In this document: in pieces, positions 40,218 to 49,807 of the stretch
How the letters are laid out: every line of letters begins with the position of its first letter
Position numbering within the stretch: position 1 is the first letter of the stretch
DNA from: CADDYT01 sp035294125
GTDB lineage: Bacteria > Chloroflexota > Ktedonobacteria > Ktedonobacterales > Ktedonobacteraceae
Reading direction: 5' to 3'
Assembly (NCBI GenBank): GCA_035294125.1
Contig: DATGLM010000025.1
Span: 1 to 64,000, forward strand
DNA: 64,000 nt
The notes under the pieces: model-generated
What the model was told of the DNA's origin: nothing
Databases searched by the model: none
What the model saw: the letters and a program-made list of their open reading frames with translations, nothing else
Made by a program: the position numbers and the translations under genes

Positions 40218-42728
40218 CTACCAGTTCTGATAGCCGTTGTTCTCCCTGTTACTGTTGCCATTCCCATTCCGGGTGCCGTTGCCGTTCGTTCTGTACTCCT
40301 CTAATGGCTCGTTATACCACTGTTGCCCTTGCTGCCTCTGTTGATGCTGTTGCCACTGAGGGTTTAATGGGCCGGGTTGCGCTGGAGTGGAGGGTGGAGT
40401 GGGGGTGGGCATGTGCTGCGGATCAAAATTGCCGTAGTTACCAGAGTTGTCAAAGCTGCCAGACTGATCTGGCTGGTATCCGCCATACTGATTCCCATAG
40501 TTGCCATAGCTCCCGTATCCTTGCTGGCCCGGCTGTCCTCCTTGAACTGGTTGATGGGGAGGGAGCGGAGCGAACTGAAAGCCGTTGTCAGGTCTGCCTG
40601 CGCCTGTCCCCATAGCGGGTGGCAGAGCATTATAGGGATAAGGGCCTGAATCCAGGCCGGGGCCGGAGGAGACAGCCGAGGCCGTGACGGTGCGGAAGAA
40701 GCCGCTCATGGTGAGCTGGCCCTCCTGCTCGGCCTCCGGGTAGACCGCGACATTGGCTATTGGCATGGACATATCTTGATTCTCGCGCAGTTTGAAGGCC
40801 TCGGTTGAAGCGCGCAGTTGTTCGACCAGGCGAGAGAGGCGTTCCATGCTCAGCGAGGCCTCGCGGGTGCTCAGGCTGCTTTGCTGCGTGCTCTCGGAGA
40901 CGCTGCGCATAATCTGTGACACCGCGTTGGATGAAAGCACTTGCTGGTTTGCCACCTGGTTGATAGTTTCAATTTCGCGTGCCTGCTGCTCAACGGCTGC
41001 GAAGAGGGATTCCAGAGCGGTGCCAGCTTCCTCTGTAAGTCTGGCGCCGGTCGAAGTTTCTCGTTCCGTATCCTGCATAGAGAGAGCTGCCGCGCTGATG
41101 TCTTCACGAACCACGCGGACGATACGGGCGATAGAACTGGCCTCCTCTTTGGCGCGTTCCGCCAGGCGGCGGATGTCAGCGGCAACCGCGCCGAAGCCTT
41201 TGCCGTTTTCACCGGCCATCGCTGCCTGAATGGCCGCGTCAAGCGCCAGACGGTTCGTCTGGTGCGCGATCTGGGAGATGACATCGACGATGTTGTTGAT
41301 CTCTTTCGAGCTTTCGCCCAGTGCATCCACTTTGCTGGCGGTGGCCTGCACATTTTCGTGGATGCGGCCCATGCTTTCTATGGTTTGCTGCACTGCTTCA
41401 CGGCCACCCTGCGCGTCGCGGCGAGCCGTGCGCGCAATGCTCAACAGCGCCTGGGCGCGTTCCGCCACGTGGCGGCTGTCTTCTGCCATATGCTCGACTT
41501 CAACCGTTGCCTGACCGATCTGATGGATTTGTATATCGCCGGTTTCTACCAGTTGTGTCATACGATCAAGGATAGTGACCGTCGTTCCTTCAACTTCGTG
41601 GGCCACCATCTTGACGCGCACCACCAGGCTGCTCAGCTCTTCCACCATGTAGTTGAAGGAGTCGGCCAGCACACCCAGGGCGTCAGCGGTGACCTCGGCC
41701 TGCACGCGCAGATCACCTTCACCGACACCGCTCACCTCACTCACCAGTTTCTCCACCTGCGCCTGCAAGTTGTCGCGCTGTGCCTGCGCATCCTGGATGA
41801 GGTGGACGATGTTGTCCAGCATGTTGTTCATCGAGGCCGCAACGAGGTAGATTTCGTCGCGCCCCGCGATGGTAGCGCGGGCGCTCGTTTCTCCTTTCGC
41901 GATACGCCGTGTCAGCGTGGCAAGCTGGCGCAGCGGAACTGTAATCGTCTGGTTGACCGCGTAGCCAATTAAGAACACCAGCAGGATTGTGCTGACAATA
42001 GCTATGATCGTCGCAACGCGTACCGGGTTGATCTGCGCATCGCCCACGTTCGACACGGTATTACCCATCGTCTGTGCCAGGTTGACCAGATGCTGCCAGC
42101 TATTCTCCAGATTGATGTAGGCCTGCTGCGCTGAGAACAACGGCCCATAGGCATTGTTATAATCCAGCGAGACATTCGGATTCTTCTGAAGCAGGATCTG
42201 GTCGAGATCCGATAACTCTTTTTGCTGGTAGGTTTTGTATATATTCCACTGCGTCTTTGCCAGATCAAGCGTTTGCTTCTGATCTTTGATGATGGTGGTA
42301 TTAGGGTCCTGGCTTATCAGAATGTTGCTTACCGCTGCCATGTTGCTCGAAGTGGCGAGTTCGTAGTTCTGCTGGTAGCTGGTCAGGCCCTGGTCAAACG
42401 TAGTCTGGAGGTTGCTAATCTCGCCGCTTGACTGTGCTCCACCAGCAAGGAGTGAGGCGTCCGCGTTCGCCCCTTGACTTAAATAGGCGAAGACCTGGGC
42501 GTTGCGCGCTGTAAGGAGCGCCTCCATACGTTGCAGTTCGACCTGCTGCGCGTATGCCGCGCTCTGGGCCTCAAAGGCGGTCGTGACTGCCTGCCCGCGT
42601 GAAACAAGGGAGTTTACGTAGTATGTGCCGAGCAAAGCAATAACAATAGCCGGAATGAGGGTCGCTGCTGCAAACGCGATAAAGAGACGCCGGAAAATAG
42701 GCGTGTTACTCAGAAAACTAAAATTCAT
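40218..42728 (-). CDS. Methyl-accepting chemotaxis protein with prion-like C-terminal tail
   Basis: 836 residues. TM1 about 13-35 (LFIAFAAATLIPAIVIALLG), an extracytoplasmic helical sensor to about 240, TM2 about 243-264 (IIAIVSTILLVFLIGYAVNQ), HAMP, a second HAMP-like stretch, then the signalling domain with INNIVDVISQIAHQTNRLAL and AIQAAMAGENGKGFGAVAAD. The final 149 residues (688-836, nt 40221-40667) are Gly/Gln/Asn/Tyr/Pro-rich, e.g. GYGSYGNYGNQYGGYQPDQS and NGNGTRNGNGNSNRENNG. No CheB/CheR pentapeptide is obvious. No che genes adjacent. Confidence 0.93.
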   Translation of the reverse strand: MNFSFLSNTPIFRRLFIAFAAATLIPAIVIALLGTYYVNSLVSRGQAVTTAFEAQSAAYAQQVELQRMEALLTARNAQVFAYLSQGANADASLLAGGAQSSGEISNLQTTFDQGLTSYQQNYELATSSNMAAVSNILISQDPNTTIIKDQKQTLDLAKTQWNIYKTYQQKELSDLDQILLQKNPNVSLDYNNAYGPLFSAQQAYINLENSWQHLVNLAQTMGNTVSNVGDAQINPVRVATIIAIVSTILLVFLIGYAVNQTITVPLRQLATLTRRIAKGETSARATIAGRDEIYLVAASMNNMLDNIVHLIQDAQAQRDNLQAQVEKLVSEVSGVGEGDLRVQAEVTADALGVLADSFNYMVEELSSLVVRVKMVAHEVEGTTVTILDRMTQLVETGDIQIHQIGQATVEVEHMAEDSRHVAERAQALLSIARTARRDAQGGREAVQQTIESMGRIHENVQATASKVDALGESSKEINNIVDVISQIAHQTNRLALDAAIQAAMAGENGKGFGAVAADIRRLAERAKEEASSIARIVRVVREDISAAALSMQDTERETSTGARLTEEAGTALESLFAAVEQQAREIETINQVANQQVLSSNAVSQIMRSVSESTQQSSLSTREASLSMERLSRLVEQLRASTEAFKLRENQDMSMPIANVAVYPEAEQEGQLTMSGFFRTVTASAVSSGPGLDSGPYPYNALPPAMGTGAGRPDNGFQFAPLPPHQPVQGGQPGQQGYGSYGNYGNQYGGYQPDQSGSFDNSGNYGNFDPQHMPTPTPPSTPAQPGPLNPQWQQHQQRQQGQQWYNEPLEEYRTNGNGTRNGNGNSNRENNGYQNW

Positions 42729-42943
42729 AGCTCAGTCCCTTCTCAGACGGTACGCAACTCCGTGCTGCTGGCGACATATCCGATGTATCCATTTATTCGT
42801 GTCAATGGTTGTCTGCCTGTTTTGAATCGTGCAAATACGTGGAACAGACCATTCCCACCGTAGTTTACTCTACATTATCGGAAAATGGAACCTTTTGGGG
42901 ATGGCAGTGACCTGAATTTCCTAGTAGAGAAGGGGCCAAACAT

Positions 42944-42951
42944 GCTATACT
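42944..42951 (+). promoter_or_regulatory. Extended -10 promoter of accC
   Basis: TGCTATACT with the extended TG element just before TATACT (42946-42951). No good -35 at 17 bases. Predicted start near 42958, about 35 bases before the ATG at 42993. Confidence 0.5.
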
Positions 42952-42992
42952 GTCTGCAAATGCAACAAATTTCCTGCTTGAAGGAGCCTTTC

Positions 42993-44570
42993 ATGGAGAA
43001 ACAAAGCGCCACCTGGCCTTTTCACAAGGTATTGATTGCTAACAGGGGAGAGATCGCCGTGCGTGTCATTCGCGCTTGCCGCGAGCTTGGTTTGCAGAGC
43101 GTGGCCGTCTACAGCGATGCTGACCGCGATGCCCTGCACGTGCGTATGGCTGACGAGGCATACCATATTGGCCCGGCGCAGGCCAGCAAAAGTTATCTAC
43201 ATATTCCGACCATCCTTGACGTGGCGAAGCGCTCCGGGGCGCAAGCCATCCACCCCGGCTACGGCTTCCTCTCGGAAAATGCCGACTTTGCCGAAGCCTG
43301 CATGGCCGAGGGCCTGATCTTCGTTGGTCCGGCGCCAGAGGCACAGCGCGCTATGGGTGAGAAGACGGCGGCGCGCCGCACCGCGAAGGCTGCCGGTGTG
43401 CCGATTGTTCCCGGCGCGCTATCCGAGGTGGAAGATGAGGCGGAGGCGGTGCAACTGGCGGAGCAGATCGGCTATCCCTTGATGCTGAAGGCGGCAGGCG
43501 GCGGTGGAGGCAAAGGTATACGCTTCGTGCACGAGCCGAAAGATTTGCTCTCATCCCTGCGCACGGCACGCAGCGAGGCGAAAAGCGCCTTTGGCGACAG
43601 CCGCGTCTACCTGGAAAAAGCCATCTCGCCCGCCCGCCACATCGAGGTGCAGTTCATCGCCGACACGCACGGCAACGTCGTTCATCTCGGTGAGCGCGAG
43701 TGCAGCATCCAGCGCCGCCACCAGAAACTGATCGAAGAATCTCCTTCGCCCGTGCTCACGGAGGAGCAGCGCGAGCGCATGACCTCGTCCGTGGTCAGGC
43801 TGGTGCGGGCCATCAACTATGTCAACGCCGGAACCGCCGAGTTTCTGCTGGGGCCTGATGGCAATTTCTACTTTCTGGAAGTCAATGCGCGCATTCAGGT
43901 GGAACACCCGGTGACCGAACTGCGTACTGGCGTTGATCTCGTGCAGGAGCAGTTCCGCGTCGCCGCCGGGCTGCCGCTCTCGTTCACACAGGAGCAGTTG
44001 GAGTTTCGCGGCGCGGCCATCGAGGCCCGTATCTCGGCGGAAGACCCGAACAATCGCTTTCTCCCGGCCACCGGCACCGTGCTGGCGCTGCAAGAGCCAT
44101 CCGGTCCCGGCGTGCGCGTCGACAGCGGCCTCTACCCTGGCTTGCAGGTGCCGCTTTACTATGACCCCCTGCTCTCAAAGCTGATTGTCTGGGGTCGAGA
44201 CCGCGAGCAGGCCATCAATCGCCTGCGCCGTGCCCTCGACGAGTATCAGGTTCTCGGTGTGCGCACCACCATTCCTTTTGCGCGCTGGTTGACCGCGCAC
44301 CCACGCTTCCTCGCGGGCGACTTCTCCACCGACTTCATCGCCGAAGAATGGCATCCCATAGGGAAACCAGAGGGAACCGAAGAAATCGCGCTAGAGCACG
44401 CCAGCAATCACGCTTTTTCAAACGAGCAGGTCGCGGCCATCATCGGTTCCCTGCTCATGAATGAGCAGGTTGAGGCCGAGAAACTGCGTCGTCATCTCCC
44501 AGGCGAAAATGGCTCCGGGCGCAGTCGCTGGCGCGACATGGGTCGCAGAGAGGCGATTCGGTCTTATTAG
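42993..44570 (+). CDS. accC: Biotin carboxylase subunit of an acyl-CoA carboxylase
   Basis: 525 residues from ATG 42993 with AAGGAG upstream; a longer open frame from 42885 would cover the promoter. Motifs: KVLIANRGEIAVRVIRACRE, IHPGYGFLSENADFAEAC, LKAAGGGGGKGIRFVHEP (ATP grasp), EVNARIQVEHPVTELRTGVD, and the C-terminal PYYDPLLSKLIVWG-like text. About 70 residues more than standard AccC, but without the biotin-carrier lysine motif. It carboxylates biotin on a separate BCCP. No accB, accA or accD nearby. Confidence 0.93.
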   Translation: MEKQSATWPFHKVLIANRGEIAVRVIRACRELGLQSVAVYSDADRDALHVRMADEAYHIGPAQASKSYLHIPTILDVAKRSGAQAIHPGYGFLSENADFAEACMAEGLIFVGPAPEAQRAMGEKTAARRTAKAAGVPIVPGALSEVEDEAEAVQLAEQIGYPLMLKAAGGGGGKGIRFVHEPKDLLSSLRTARSEAKSAFGDSRVYLEKAISPARHIEVQFIADTHGNVVHLGERECSIQRRHQKLIEESPSPVLTEEQRERMTSSVVRLVRAINYVNAGTAEFLLGPDGNFYFLEVNARIQVEHPVTELRTGVDLVQEQFRVAAGLPLSFTQEQLEFRGAAIEARISAEDPNNRFLPATGTVLALQEPSGPGVRVDSGLYPGLQVPLYYDPLLSKLIVWGRDREQAINRLRRALDEYQVLGVRTTIPFARWLTAHPRFLAGDFSTDFIAEEWHPIGKPEGTEEIALEHASNHAFSNEQVAAIIGSLLMNEQVEAEKLRRHLPGENGSGRSRWRDMGRREAIRSY

Positions 44571-44601
44571 ATAGCAGCGTTGTGACCCGCGATCAAGCAC
44601 G

Positions 44602-44641
44602 GAGAAGGCCGTGAACCCTGGCCGGGGTTCACGGCCTTCTC
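44602..44641. terminator. 17-bp-stem bidirectional terminator
   Basis: GAGAAGGCCGTGAACCC (44602-44618) pairs perfectly with 44625-44641, loop TGGCCG. Between convergent accC and a binding-protein gene. Confidence 0.82.
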
Positions 44642-44665
44642 AAATTGTTTTACCTGCCCACTGTT

Positions 44666-45964
44666 TTATACAGTAGCCTGCTTACTGGGATACTCAGCAA
44701 TGGCTGCCGCTGCGATGGGCGGGAACACGGGGATAAGGCTACCGTTCTGCCATTGGAACAGATATGGTAGAGCGGCCAGATTCTCACCTATCGAGTCGAA
44801 TTTCACTGCCCCCTGTACCGTGTCAAATGTATCGTTCTGTAGTTCATTAAGCAGCGCGGCATTGCTAATTTTTCCTGCCTTTGTAAGGGCTTGCTGGAAA
44901 ACCTGCCCTACCGAGTACGCTTCCGCTGTATCGGCATTGATGTTGTTCGCGGAACCTCCGTACTTGTTGAGATAATCCTGCACCATCTGGGCGTTCTGGA
45001 AGTTGTTGGCCGTGGGATACCAGCCATTGGGTACGAAGACTCCCTCTGTATTGGCAAGCCCACCCACTGCTTGCGCAAAAGTCGGGCCAAGATCGGGTCC
45101 CGCCGTGGCGACAAACGCTTTCGGGAAGTAGTGAGCCTTCTTGAAGGCGTTGATGAAGGCAGAGGTATCGGGGAGGTAGGCTCCCACAACAACCATATCC
45201 GCGTGTGCGTTGATCAGCTCTTTCGCTACTTCCGGGAAGTTCTTCGGGTCGCTTGTGTATGAAAAATTTCCTACTTGCCTGATCTTGCCCTGTATTGTCA
45301 AAATGCTCTGGGCTTCTTGCACCTGTGGCCCTGTAAATGGATCGTCGCTCTCGCTCGCATAGGCTACTGTTGTGGGGCGCTGGTTTGGAGGAAGCGACAG
45401 AATATAGTATGCAAAGCTGTCCAGGTTATGAACAACGGGAAGTGAGACATCGAAAGCCACCGGTGGGGCTTTTTTTGGGTCAGGGTTAGCCGCGAAGACG
45501 CCGGGGCCACCACCTGATCCTTCTAGTAGAACATAGCCGTACTTTTGCGCTACCGGGATCGCTGCAACTGTCAAAAGCGAAGAGAACGGTCCAAAGACGA
45601 AATCGACGTGATCTTTAGTGATGAGCGTCTGGTAGTTGGTTGGAATCGTACCCGGCACGCTTTTGTTTGGATCCCCCGGGTCACTCTTATCGGTGAGCTT
45701 GACGAGCTGGACGGGGTGGCCGAGGATGCCGCCGCTGCTGTTGACGCTATCGGCCCAGAGCTGGTAGCCCTGGTCCATGGCAATGCCGTCGTCTTTGAAG
45801 TCGCCACTGGTGGAATAGGAGTAACCAATGGTGATCGGCGTTCCCGTTGGGACGTTGGTGGTAGTGGAACTCTGGCTACAGGCCGCAGTCCCGGCGAGGA
45901 GAATGACGGCGGTAGTGGCAAAATAGAGAAATCTTTTGATCCATCCGCTATATTGTTCTAACAT
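44666..45964 (-). CDS. Branched-chain amino-acid-type ABC substrate-binding lipoprotein
   Basis: 432 residues. Lipoprotein signal FLYFATTAVILLAGTAACSQ with the lipobox Cys, then the Leu/Ile/Val-binding (Peripla_BP_6) pattern: PITIGYSYSTSGDFKDDGIA, GYQLWADSVNSSGGILGHPV, LITKDHVDFVFGPFSSLLTV. Ligand may be amino acids or small amides such as urea. No permease or ATPase genes next to it. Ends at a bidirectional terminator. Confidence 0.88.
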   Translation of the reverse strand: MLEQYSGWIKRFLYFATTAVILLAGTAACSQSSTTTNVPTGTPITIGYSYSTSGDFKDDGIAMDQGYQLWADSVNSSGGILGHPVQLVKLTDKSDPGDPNKSVPGTIPTNYQTLITKDHVDFVFGPFSSLLTVAAIPVAQKYGYVLLEGSGGGPGVFAANPDPKKAPPVAFDVSLPVVHNLDSFAYYILSLPPNQRPTTVAYASESDDPFTGPQVQEAQSILTIQGKIRQVGNFSYTSDPKNFPEVAKELINAHADMVVVGAYLPDTSAFINAFKKAHYFPKAFVATAGPDLGPTFAQAVGGLANTEGVFVPNGWYPTANNFQNAQMVQDYLNKYGGSANNINADTAEAYSVGQVFQQALTKAGKISNAALLNELQNDTFDTVQGAVKFDSIGENLAALPYLFQWQNGSLIPVFPPIAAAAIAEYPSKQATV

Positions 45965-46220
45965 CTCTGTCTCCCTGTACGCTTAACATGCGCAAAATGG
46001 TGATACCTGAACAATCGGGAATAGTTTAACACAGGGAGATATTTTTCTGGTGTAATATGGCCCGAATGTGCTATATCGATATGCCTCAATTTAAGTAGCC
46101 TGTTTGCTATATAACCGTAGGGGCGATGATGGAGAAGAGGAATAAACAGGGTTGTGAACAGCACCTCGTAGACCCAGGTTTCATCGGGGCCTACGGGTGA
46201 GTTGTTACGCGGATGGGTTG

Positions 46221-46655
46221 CTATGCGATGACTTCGCGTTGAAGTGTGGTGGCCTGGGCACGTTTCGCCAGCAGAGTGGCGAACCAGAGCACGACACCGG
46301 CCATGATGGCGATTACAACCGTCCAGTCGCCGGGGGAGTGGACGCCGACTGAGTTCGGGTCGGGGTTGGTCGCGCCCATGATAATCATGACGATATTGCC
46401 GATGGTGGCAAGCACGCTTATGACGCTCACCCAGATGCGTGGGGCGAGGCGCTGCGGCGCGTAGAAGAACTGGATACCCACGGCCATAAAGATGAAGCCC
46501 GCCAGGGCGTGCAGCAGTACATCGATGATGCCTCCGACGCTCCATGTATTGAATGATGAAAGCGCGAATTGACCAACATCACAGCCGTCGGCGAAAATCA
46601 ATACTAGAATGGCAAGTGTCTGAAATTTGTGTAAAGTGCTTACTGATGTTTTCAT
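46221..46655 (-). CDS. Small four-helix membrane protein, function unknown
   Basis: 144 residues from ATG 46655 with GAGGG upstream; the longer frame to 46706 adds a polar, non-membrane extension. Four likely membrane helices: TLAILVLIFADGCDVGQFAL, HALAGFIFMAVGIQFFYAPQ, VSVISVLATIGNIVMIIMG and VVIAIMAGVVLWFATLLAKR. I do not recognise the family. Flanked by unrelated genes. Confidence 0.65.
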   Translation of the reverse strand: MKTSVSTLHKFQTLAILVLIFADGCDVGQFALSSFNTWSVGGIIDVLLHALAGFIFMAVGIQFFYAPQRLAPRIWVSVISVLATIGNIVMIIMGATNPDPNSVGVHSPGDWTVVIAIMAGVVLWFATLLAKRAQATTLQREVIA

Positions 46656-46834
46656 AAGATGTTCCCTCTTTTCTTTTTTTGTGCTTTGTGAGCGAGCGCT
46701 ATTCATTCATTCATCTGGCTCGCTCGTTCGTGTTCAACTTCTATGGTTGAAGCATACCCTGGAACGAAGGAAAGGAGTAGTGAAGAACATCAGCACTCTG
46801 AAATGACATTTGTCATGGCGAGCTTTTGAAAACA

Positions 46835-46889
46835 AAATTGGAGATCATCAAACAAACGCACATGGCATTTGTTTGATGATCTCCAATTT
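46835..46889 (-). terminator. 22-bp-stem hairpin overlapping the PHP gene stop
   Basis: AAATTGGAGATCATCAAACA... (46835-46856) pairs perfectly with 46868-46889; loop CGCACATGGCA. The TAA stop of the PHP gene (46890-46888) lies in the stem. A-rich and T-rich ends provide a U-tract on the minus strand. Confidence 0.78.
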
Positions 46890-47769
46890 ATTTCTCCTGG
46901 ACAGGAGGTGGTAGTTCGAAGGAAGGTGGGGTTTTGCCACGGCGTTGGGCGGCGGCTTTGAGGCGCTCGACGGCTTCGTAGGGAACGGGGCGACCGCCGA
47001 GAGGGGTGGGATGGATACCGGGGCCGTGGAAGTCGGTGCCGCCGGTGGGAATGAGGCCGTATTCGTCGGCGAGGGCGCGCAGTGCGCGCTCGTCCTCCGG
47101 CTTGTAGGGGCCATAGTAGGTTTCCAGGCCGACCATGCCCGCGTCGACAAGGTCGGGGAGCCAGTTGCGTAACTCCGCCAGGCCGGGAAGGTCGAGAGGA
47201 TGCGCCATGACGGGCAGGCCGTTGGCGCTGGCGATCAGGCGCACAGCGTCTTCGGGCGTGAGCCGGTAGCGCGGCACATAGGCGAAGCAGTTGGTGCCGA
47301 TGTATTTGTCAAAAGCTTCGCCGATAGTCTGCACGTAGCCCGCTTCCAGCAAGGCTTTGGCGACGTGCGGGCGACCAACCGCGCCCCGCGCGATCTCACG
47401 CACGCGCTCCCATGAAATAGTGACGCCATGCTCGTTAAGCAGTTCGACCATACGCTGGCCGCGCCGCTCGCGAGCGTCACGTAGCACCTTCAGGACGGCC
47501 TGAAACTCCGGGCGCTTATACTCTGGATAGTAGCCGAGCACGTGGACTTCACCCCCAGCCACGTCGGTATTGATCTCAATACCCGGTATCAGGTCGATAT
47601 CCAGCGCGTTCGCTGCCGCGATGGCCTCGTTCAGCCCTCCTGTCGTGTCGTGGTCGGTCAGGGCCAGCACGCGTAGGCCGATCTCCTTAGCGCGGCGCAG
47701 CAACTCCGTTGGTGAATAAATGCCATCCGACGCGGTCGAATGCGTATGCAGGTCAATATAATTTGTCAT
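46888..47769 (-). CDS. PHP-domain metal-dependent phosphoesterase
   Basis: 293 residues from ATG 47769 (MTNYIDLHTHSTASDGIYSP); the ribosome-binding site is weak. Metal-site motifs: DLHTHSTASDG, ALTDHDTTGG, PGIEINTD, VHVLGYY, MAHPLDLPG, and late TGGTDFHGPG. Resembles YciV/TrpH-type enzymes, which act on 3',5'-bisphosphonucleotides or short RNA 5' ends. Located next to rny, so a role in RNA turnover is possible but unproven. Confidence 0.87.
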   Translation of the reverse strand: MTNYIDLHTHSTASDGIYSPTELLRRAKEIGLRVLALTDHDTTGGLNEAIAAANALDIDLIPGIEINTDVAGGEVHVLGYYPEYKRPEFQAVLKVLRDARERRGQRMVELLNEHGVTISWERVREIARGAVGRPHVAKALLEAGYVQTIGEAFDKYIGTNCFAYVPRYRLTPEDAVRLIASANGLPVMAHPLDLPGLAELRNWLPDLVDAGMVGLETYYGPYKPEDERALRALADEYGLIPTGGTDFHGPGIHPTPLGGRPVPYEAVERLKAAAQRRGKTPPSFELPPPVQEK

Positions 47770-47874
47770 GTTACACAAGATTCTTTCTTCAAATTTTGTA
47801 TCTGCCGCCTGGCAGGTTGTCCCATTCCAGCCACGCTCCCGGCTTGTTCCGCCACAAGCTCCGACAACCCCCAA

Positions 47875-47942
47875 ACTGTCCGCAGGGGTGGCCCTACCCC
47901 CGGTCGACCCTTGCGGTCGGCCCGGGGTAGGGCGGCGATGTA
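47875..47942. repeat. GTAGGG-type palindromic repeat after rny
   Basis: GCCCTACCCC (near 47892) pairs with GGGGTAGGGC (near 47925), enclosing CGGTCGACC / GGTCGGCCC, which pair imperfectly around CTTGC. Same design as the repeats at 29016-29135 and 51926-52022. Also in the position of an rny terminator (rny stop at 47943). Confidence 0.55.
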
Positions 47943-49493
47943 TTAGCGTGCGTAATCGACGGAGCGCGTTTCGCGAACCACGCTCACTTTGATTTGCCCG
48001 GGATAGTCGAGGTTTTCCTCGATTTTGCGGGCGATATCGCTGGCGAGGCGGTTAGCGGCGAACTCGTCGATCTCCTCCGGTTTGACGATGATGCGAACCT
48101 CGCGCCCGGCCTGGATGGCGAAGGATTTCTCCACACCAGTGAACGAGTTGGCGATATCCTCCAGCGCCTCAAGACGTTTGATGTACAGATCAACGGTTTC
48201 GCGACGCGCGCCAGGCCGGGCAGCCGAGATGGCGTCCGCGGCCTGCACGATGGCGGCTTCCAGCGTCTGTGGTTCCGCATCGGTGGCGTGGTGCGCGACG
48301 ATGGCGTGAATGACCTTCGACGATTTGCCGAAGCGGCGCGCAATTTCGCCACCGACTATGGCATGTGGCCCCTCAACCTCCTGGTCGATGGCCTTGCCCA
48401 TATCGTGCAGCAGCGCCGCCGTCTTACAAACATTTACATCGGCACCCAGTTCGTGCGCAATAGTGGCAGCAAGGATGGAGACCTCGACCGAGTGGGCGAG
48501 CACGTTCTGCCCGTAGCTGGTGCGGAAGTGCAGGCGACCCAGGATTTTGAGCAGTTCCGGTTGCAGTCCGTGAACGTTGGCCTCCAGGGCTGCGCGCTCT
48601 CCCGCCTCGCGCACGATGGTGTCGACCTCCTGACGCGCCCTGGCTACCACCTCTTCGATGCGAGCGGGGTGGATGCGCCCATCGAGGATCAGGCGCGTCA
48701 GGGCGATGCGCGCCACTTCGCGGCGCACGGGGTCGAAGCCGGAGAGAATCACCGCCTCGGGCGTATCGTCGATGATGAGGTCGACGCCGGTGGCGGCCTC
48801 AAGCGCGCGGATGTTGCGTCCTTCGCGCCCGATGATGCGCCCCTTCATCTCATCGTTGGGCAGCGGCACCACCGAGACGACGGCCTCCGCGACCTGATCG
48901 GAAGCACAGCGCTGGATGGCCAGGGTGATGATTTCCCTGGCCCTCGACTCCGCCTCCTCGCGCGCTCGCTCTTCGATCAGGCGCGCCCGGTGCGCTGCCT
49001 CGGCGCGCACCAGTTGCTCGATGCGCGCGAGCAAGACTTCTTTCGCCTGCTCTTCTGTCAGCCCCGCGATGCGCTCCAGTTCGGCGGCCTGTTGCTGCCT
49101 GATCGCCTCGGTCTCCTCGCGGGTTTGCTCTACGGAACGTTCGCGAACTGCCAGCTTGCGCTCGCGTGCCTCAAGGGCGTCAATCTTACGGTCGAGCGTC
49201 TCTTCCTTTTGCTGCAAACGCCGCTCCTGGCGCTGCAGCTCGGCCCGCCGCTCGGCATTTTCGTGTTCAATGGCGGCACGAATGCGTGCCGTCTCTTCTC
49301 GCGTTTCACGCAACGCCTCGCTCTGCTTCATCTGGACTTCCAGCAGCCGTCGTTCGCTGGCTTCCTTCTCCAGGCGCAGGCGTTCTTCGAAACGCTCTTT
49401 ATTTTGCGTCTTGCCCCAGTAAAATCCTGCCGTCAGGGCGATAACCGCGCCTGCCAGCAGACCGAGAACAAAGACGATCTGAAGTGGTGACAC
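47943..49493 (-). CDS. rny: Ribonuclease Y
   Basis: 516 residues from GTG 49493 with GGAGG upstream. An N-terminal membrane anchor (IVFVLGLLAGAVIALTAGFY), a long coiled coil to about residue 200, the KH domain (DEMKGRIIGREGRNIRALEA), and the HD domain with LAHSVEVSILAATIAHELGA and AALLHDMGKAIDQEVEGPHA. It begins bulk mRNA decay at the membrane. Starts from its own promoter about 130 bases upstream. Confidence 0.97.
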   Translation of the reverse strand: MSPLQIVFVLGLLAGAVIALTAGFYWGKTQNKERFEERLRLEKEASERRLLEVQMKQSEALRETREETARIRAAIEHENAERRAELQRQERRLQQKEETLDRKIDALEARERKLAVRERSVEQTREETEAIRQQQAAELERIAGLTEEQAKEVLLARIEQLVRAEAAHRARLIEERAREEAESRAREIITLAIQRCASDQVAEAVVSVVPLPNDEMKGRIIGREGRNIRALEAATGVDLIIDDTPEAVILSGFDPVRREVARIALTRLILDGRIHPARIEEVVARARQEVDTIVREAGERAALEANVHGLQPELLKILGRLHFRTSYGQNVLAHSVEVSILAATIAHELGADVNVCKTAALLHDMGKAIDQEVEGPHAIVGGEIARRFGKSSKVIHAIVAHHATDAEPQTLEAAIVQAADAISAARPGARRETVDLYIKRLEALEDIANSFTGVEKSFAIQAGREVRIIVKPEEIDEFAANRLASDIARKIEENLDYPGQIKVSVVRETRSVDYAR

Positions 49494-49633
49494 TTTGGCC
49501 TACCTCCAATAGTTAAGGCAAAAAGGCCTTGAAAAACGTAAAAATGCTAGGATTACCTAACTATCGCACCGAATGACACCTCTGCACAAGCTCTACAACG
49601 CCTGTACAAAAATATGTATTGTGCCAAGCATAC

Positions 49634-49661
49634 TATATAGGAGTGGTTATCGTACTGTCAA
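49634..49661 (-). promoter_or_regulatory. Promoter of rny
   Basis: On the minus strand TTGACA (49661-49656), 16-base spacer, TATATA (49639-49634); TATAGT two bases on gives an 18-base spacer. Predicted start near 49626, giving a leader of about 130 nt. Confidence 0.65.
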
Positions 49662-49673
49662 GCACACAAGAGG

Positions 49674-49807
49674 GCAGGGCTTTCTGGTTTACCCGTTTTA
49701 CCCGTGATACATGTCTTATTACGGCCCGCAGGTGGGCCGCTCGTAAAGAGGAAGGAGTGCGGCTCCGCGAGCATTACAAGTTAGACGGGTCAACCAGAAA
49801 GCCCTGC
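49674..49807. repeat. 134-bp element with 23-bp terminal inverted repeats
   Basis: GCAGGGCTTTCTGGTTTACC... (49674-49696) matches the reverse complement of 49785-49807 at 22 of 23 positions. The interior holds CGGCCC/GGGCCG and other short stems, and no ORF. The layout suits a MITE-like element or a structured RNA. It lies upstream of the rny promoter. No clear target duplication is visible. Confidence 0.6.

Noticed and set aside
40941..41972. 343-residue open frame antisense to the chemoreceptor
   Set aside because: It mirrors the helical signalling domain and carries no motif of its own.
47994..49490. 498-residue open frame antisense to rny
   Set aside because: rny is complete with KH and HD motifs on the other strand; the antisense frame has no recognisable features.
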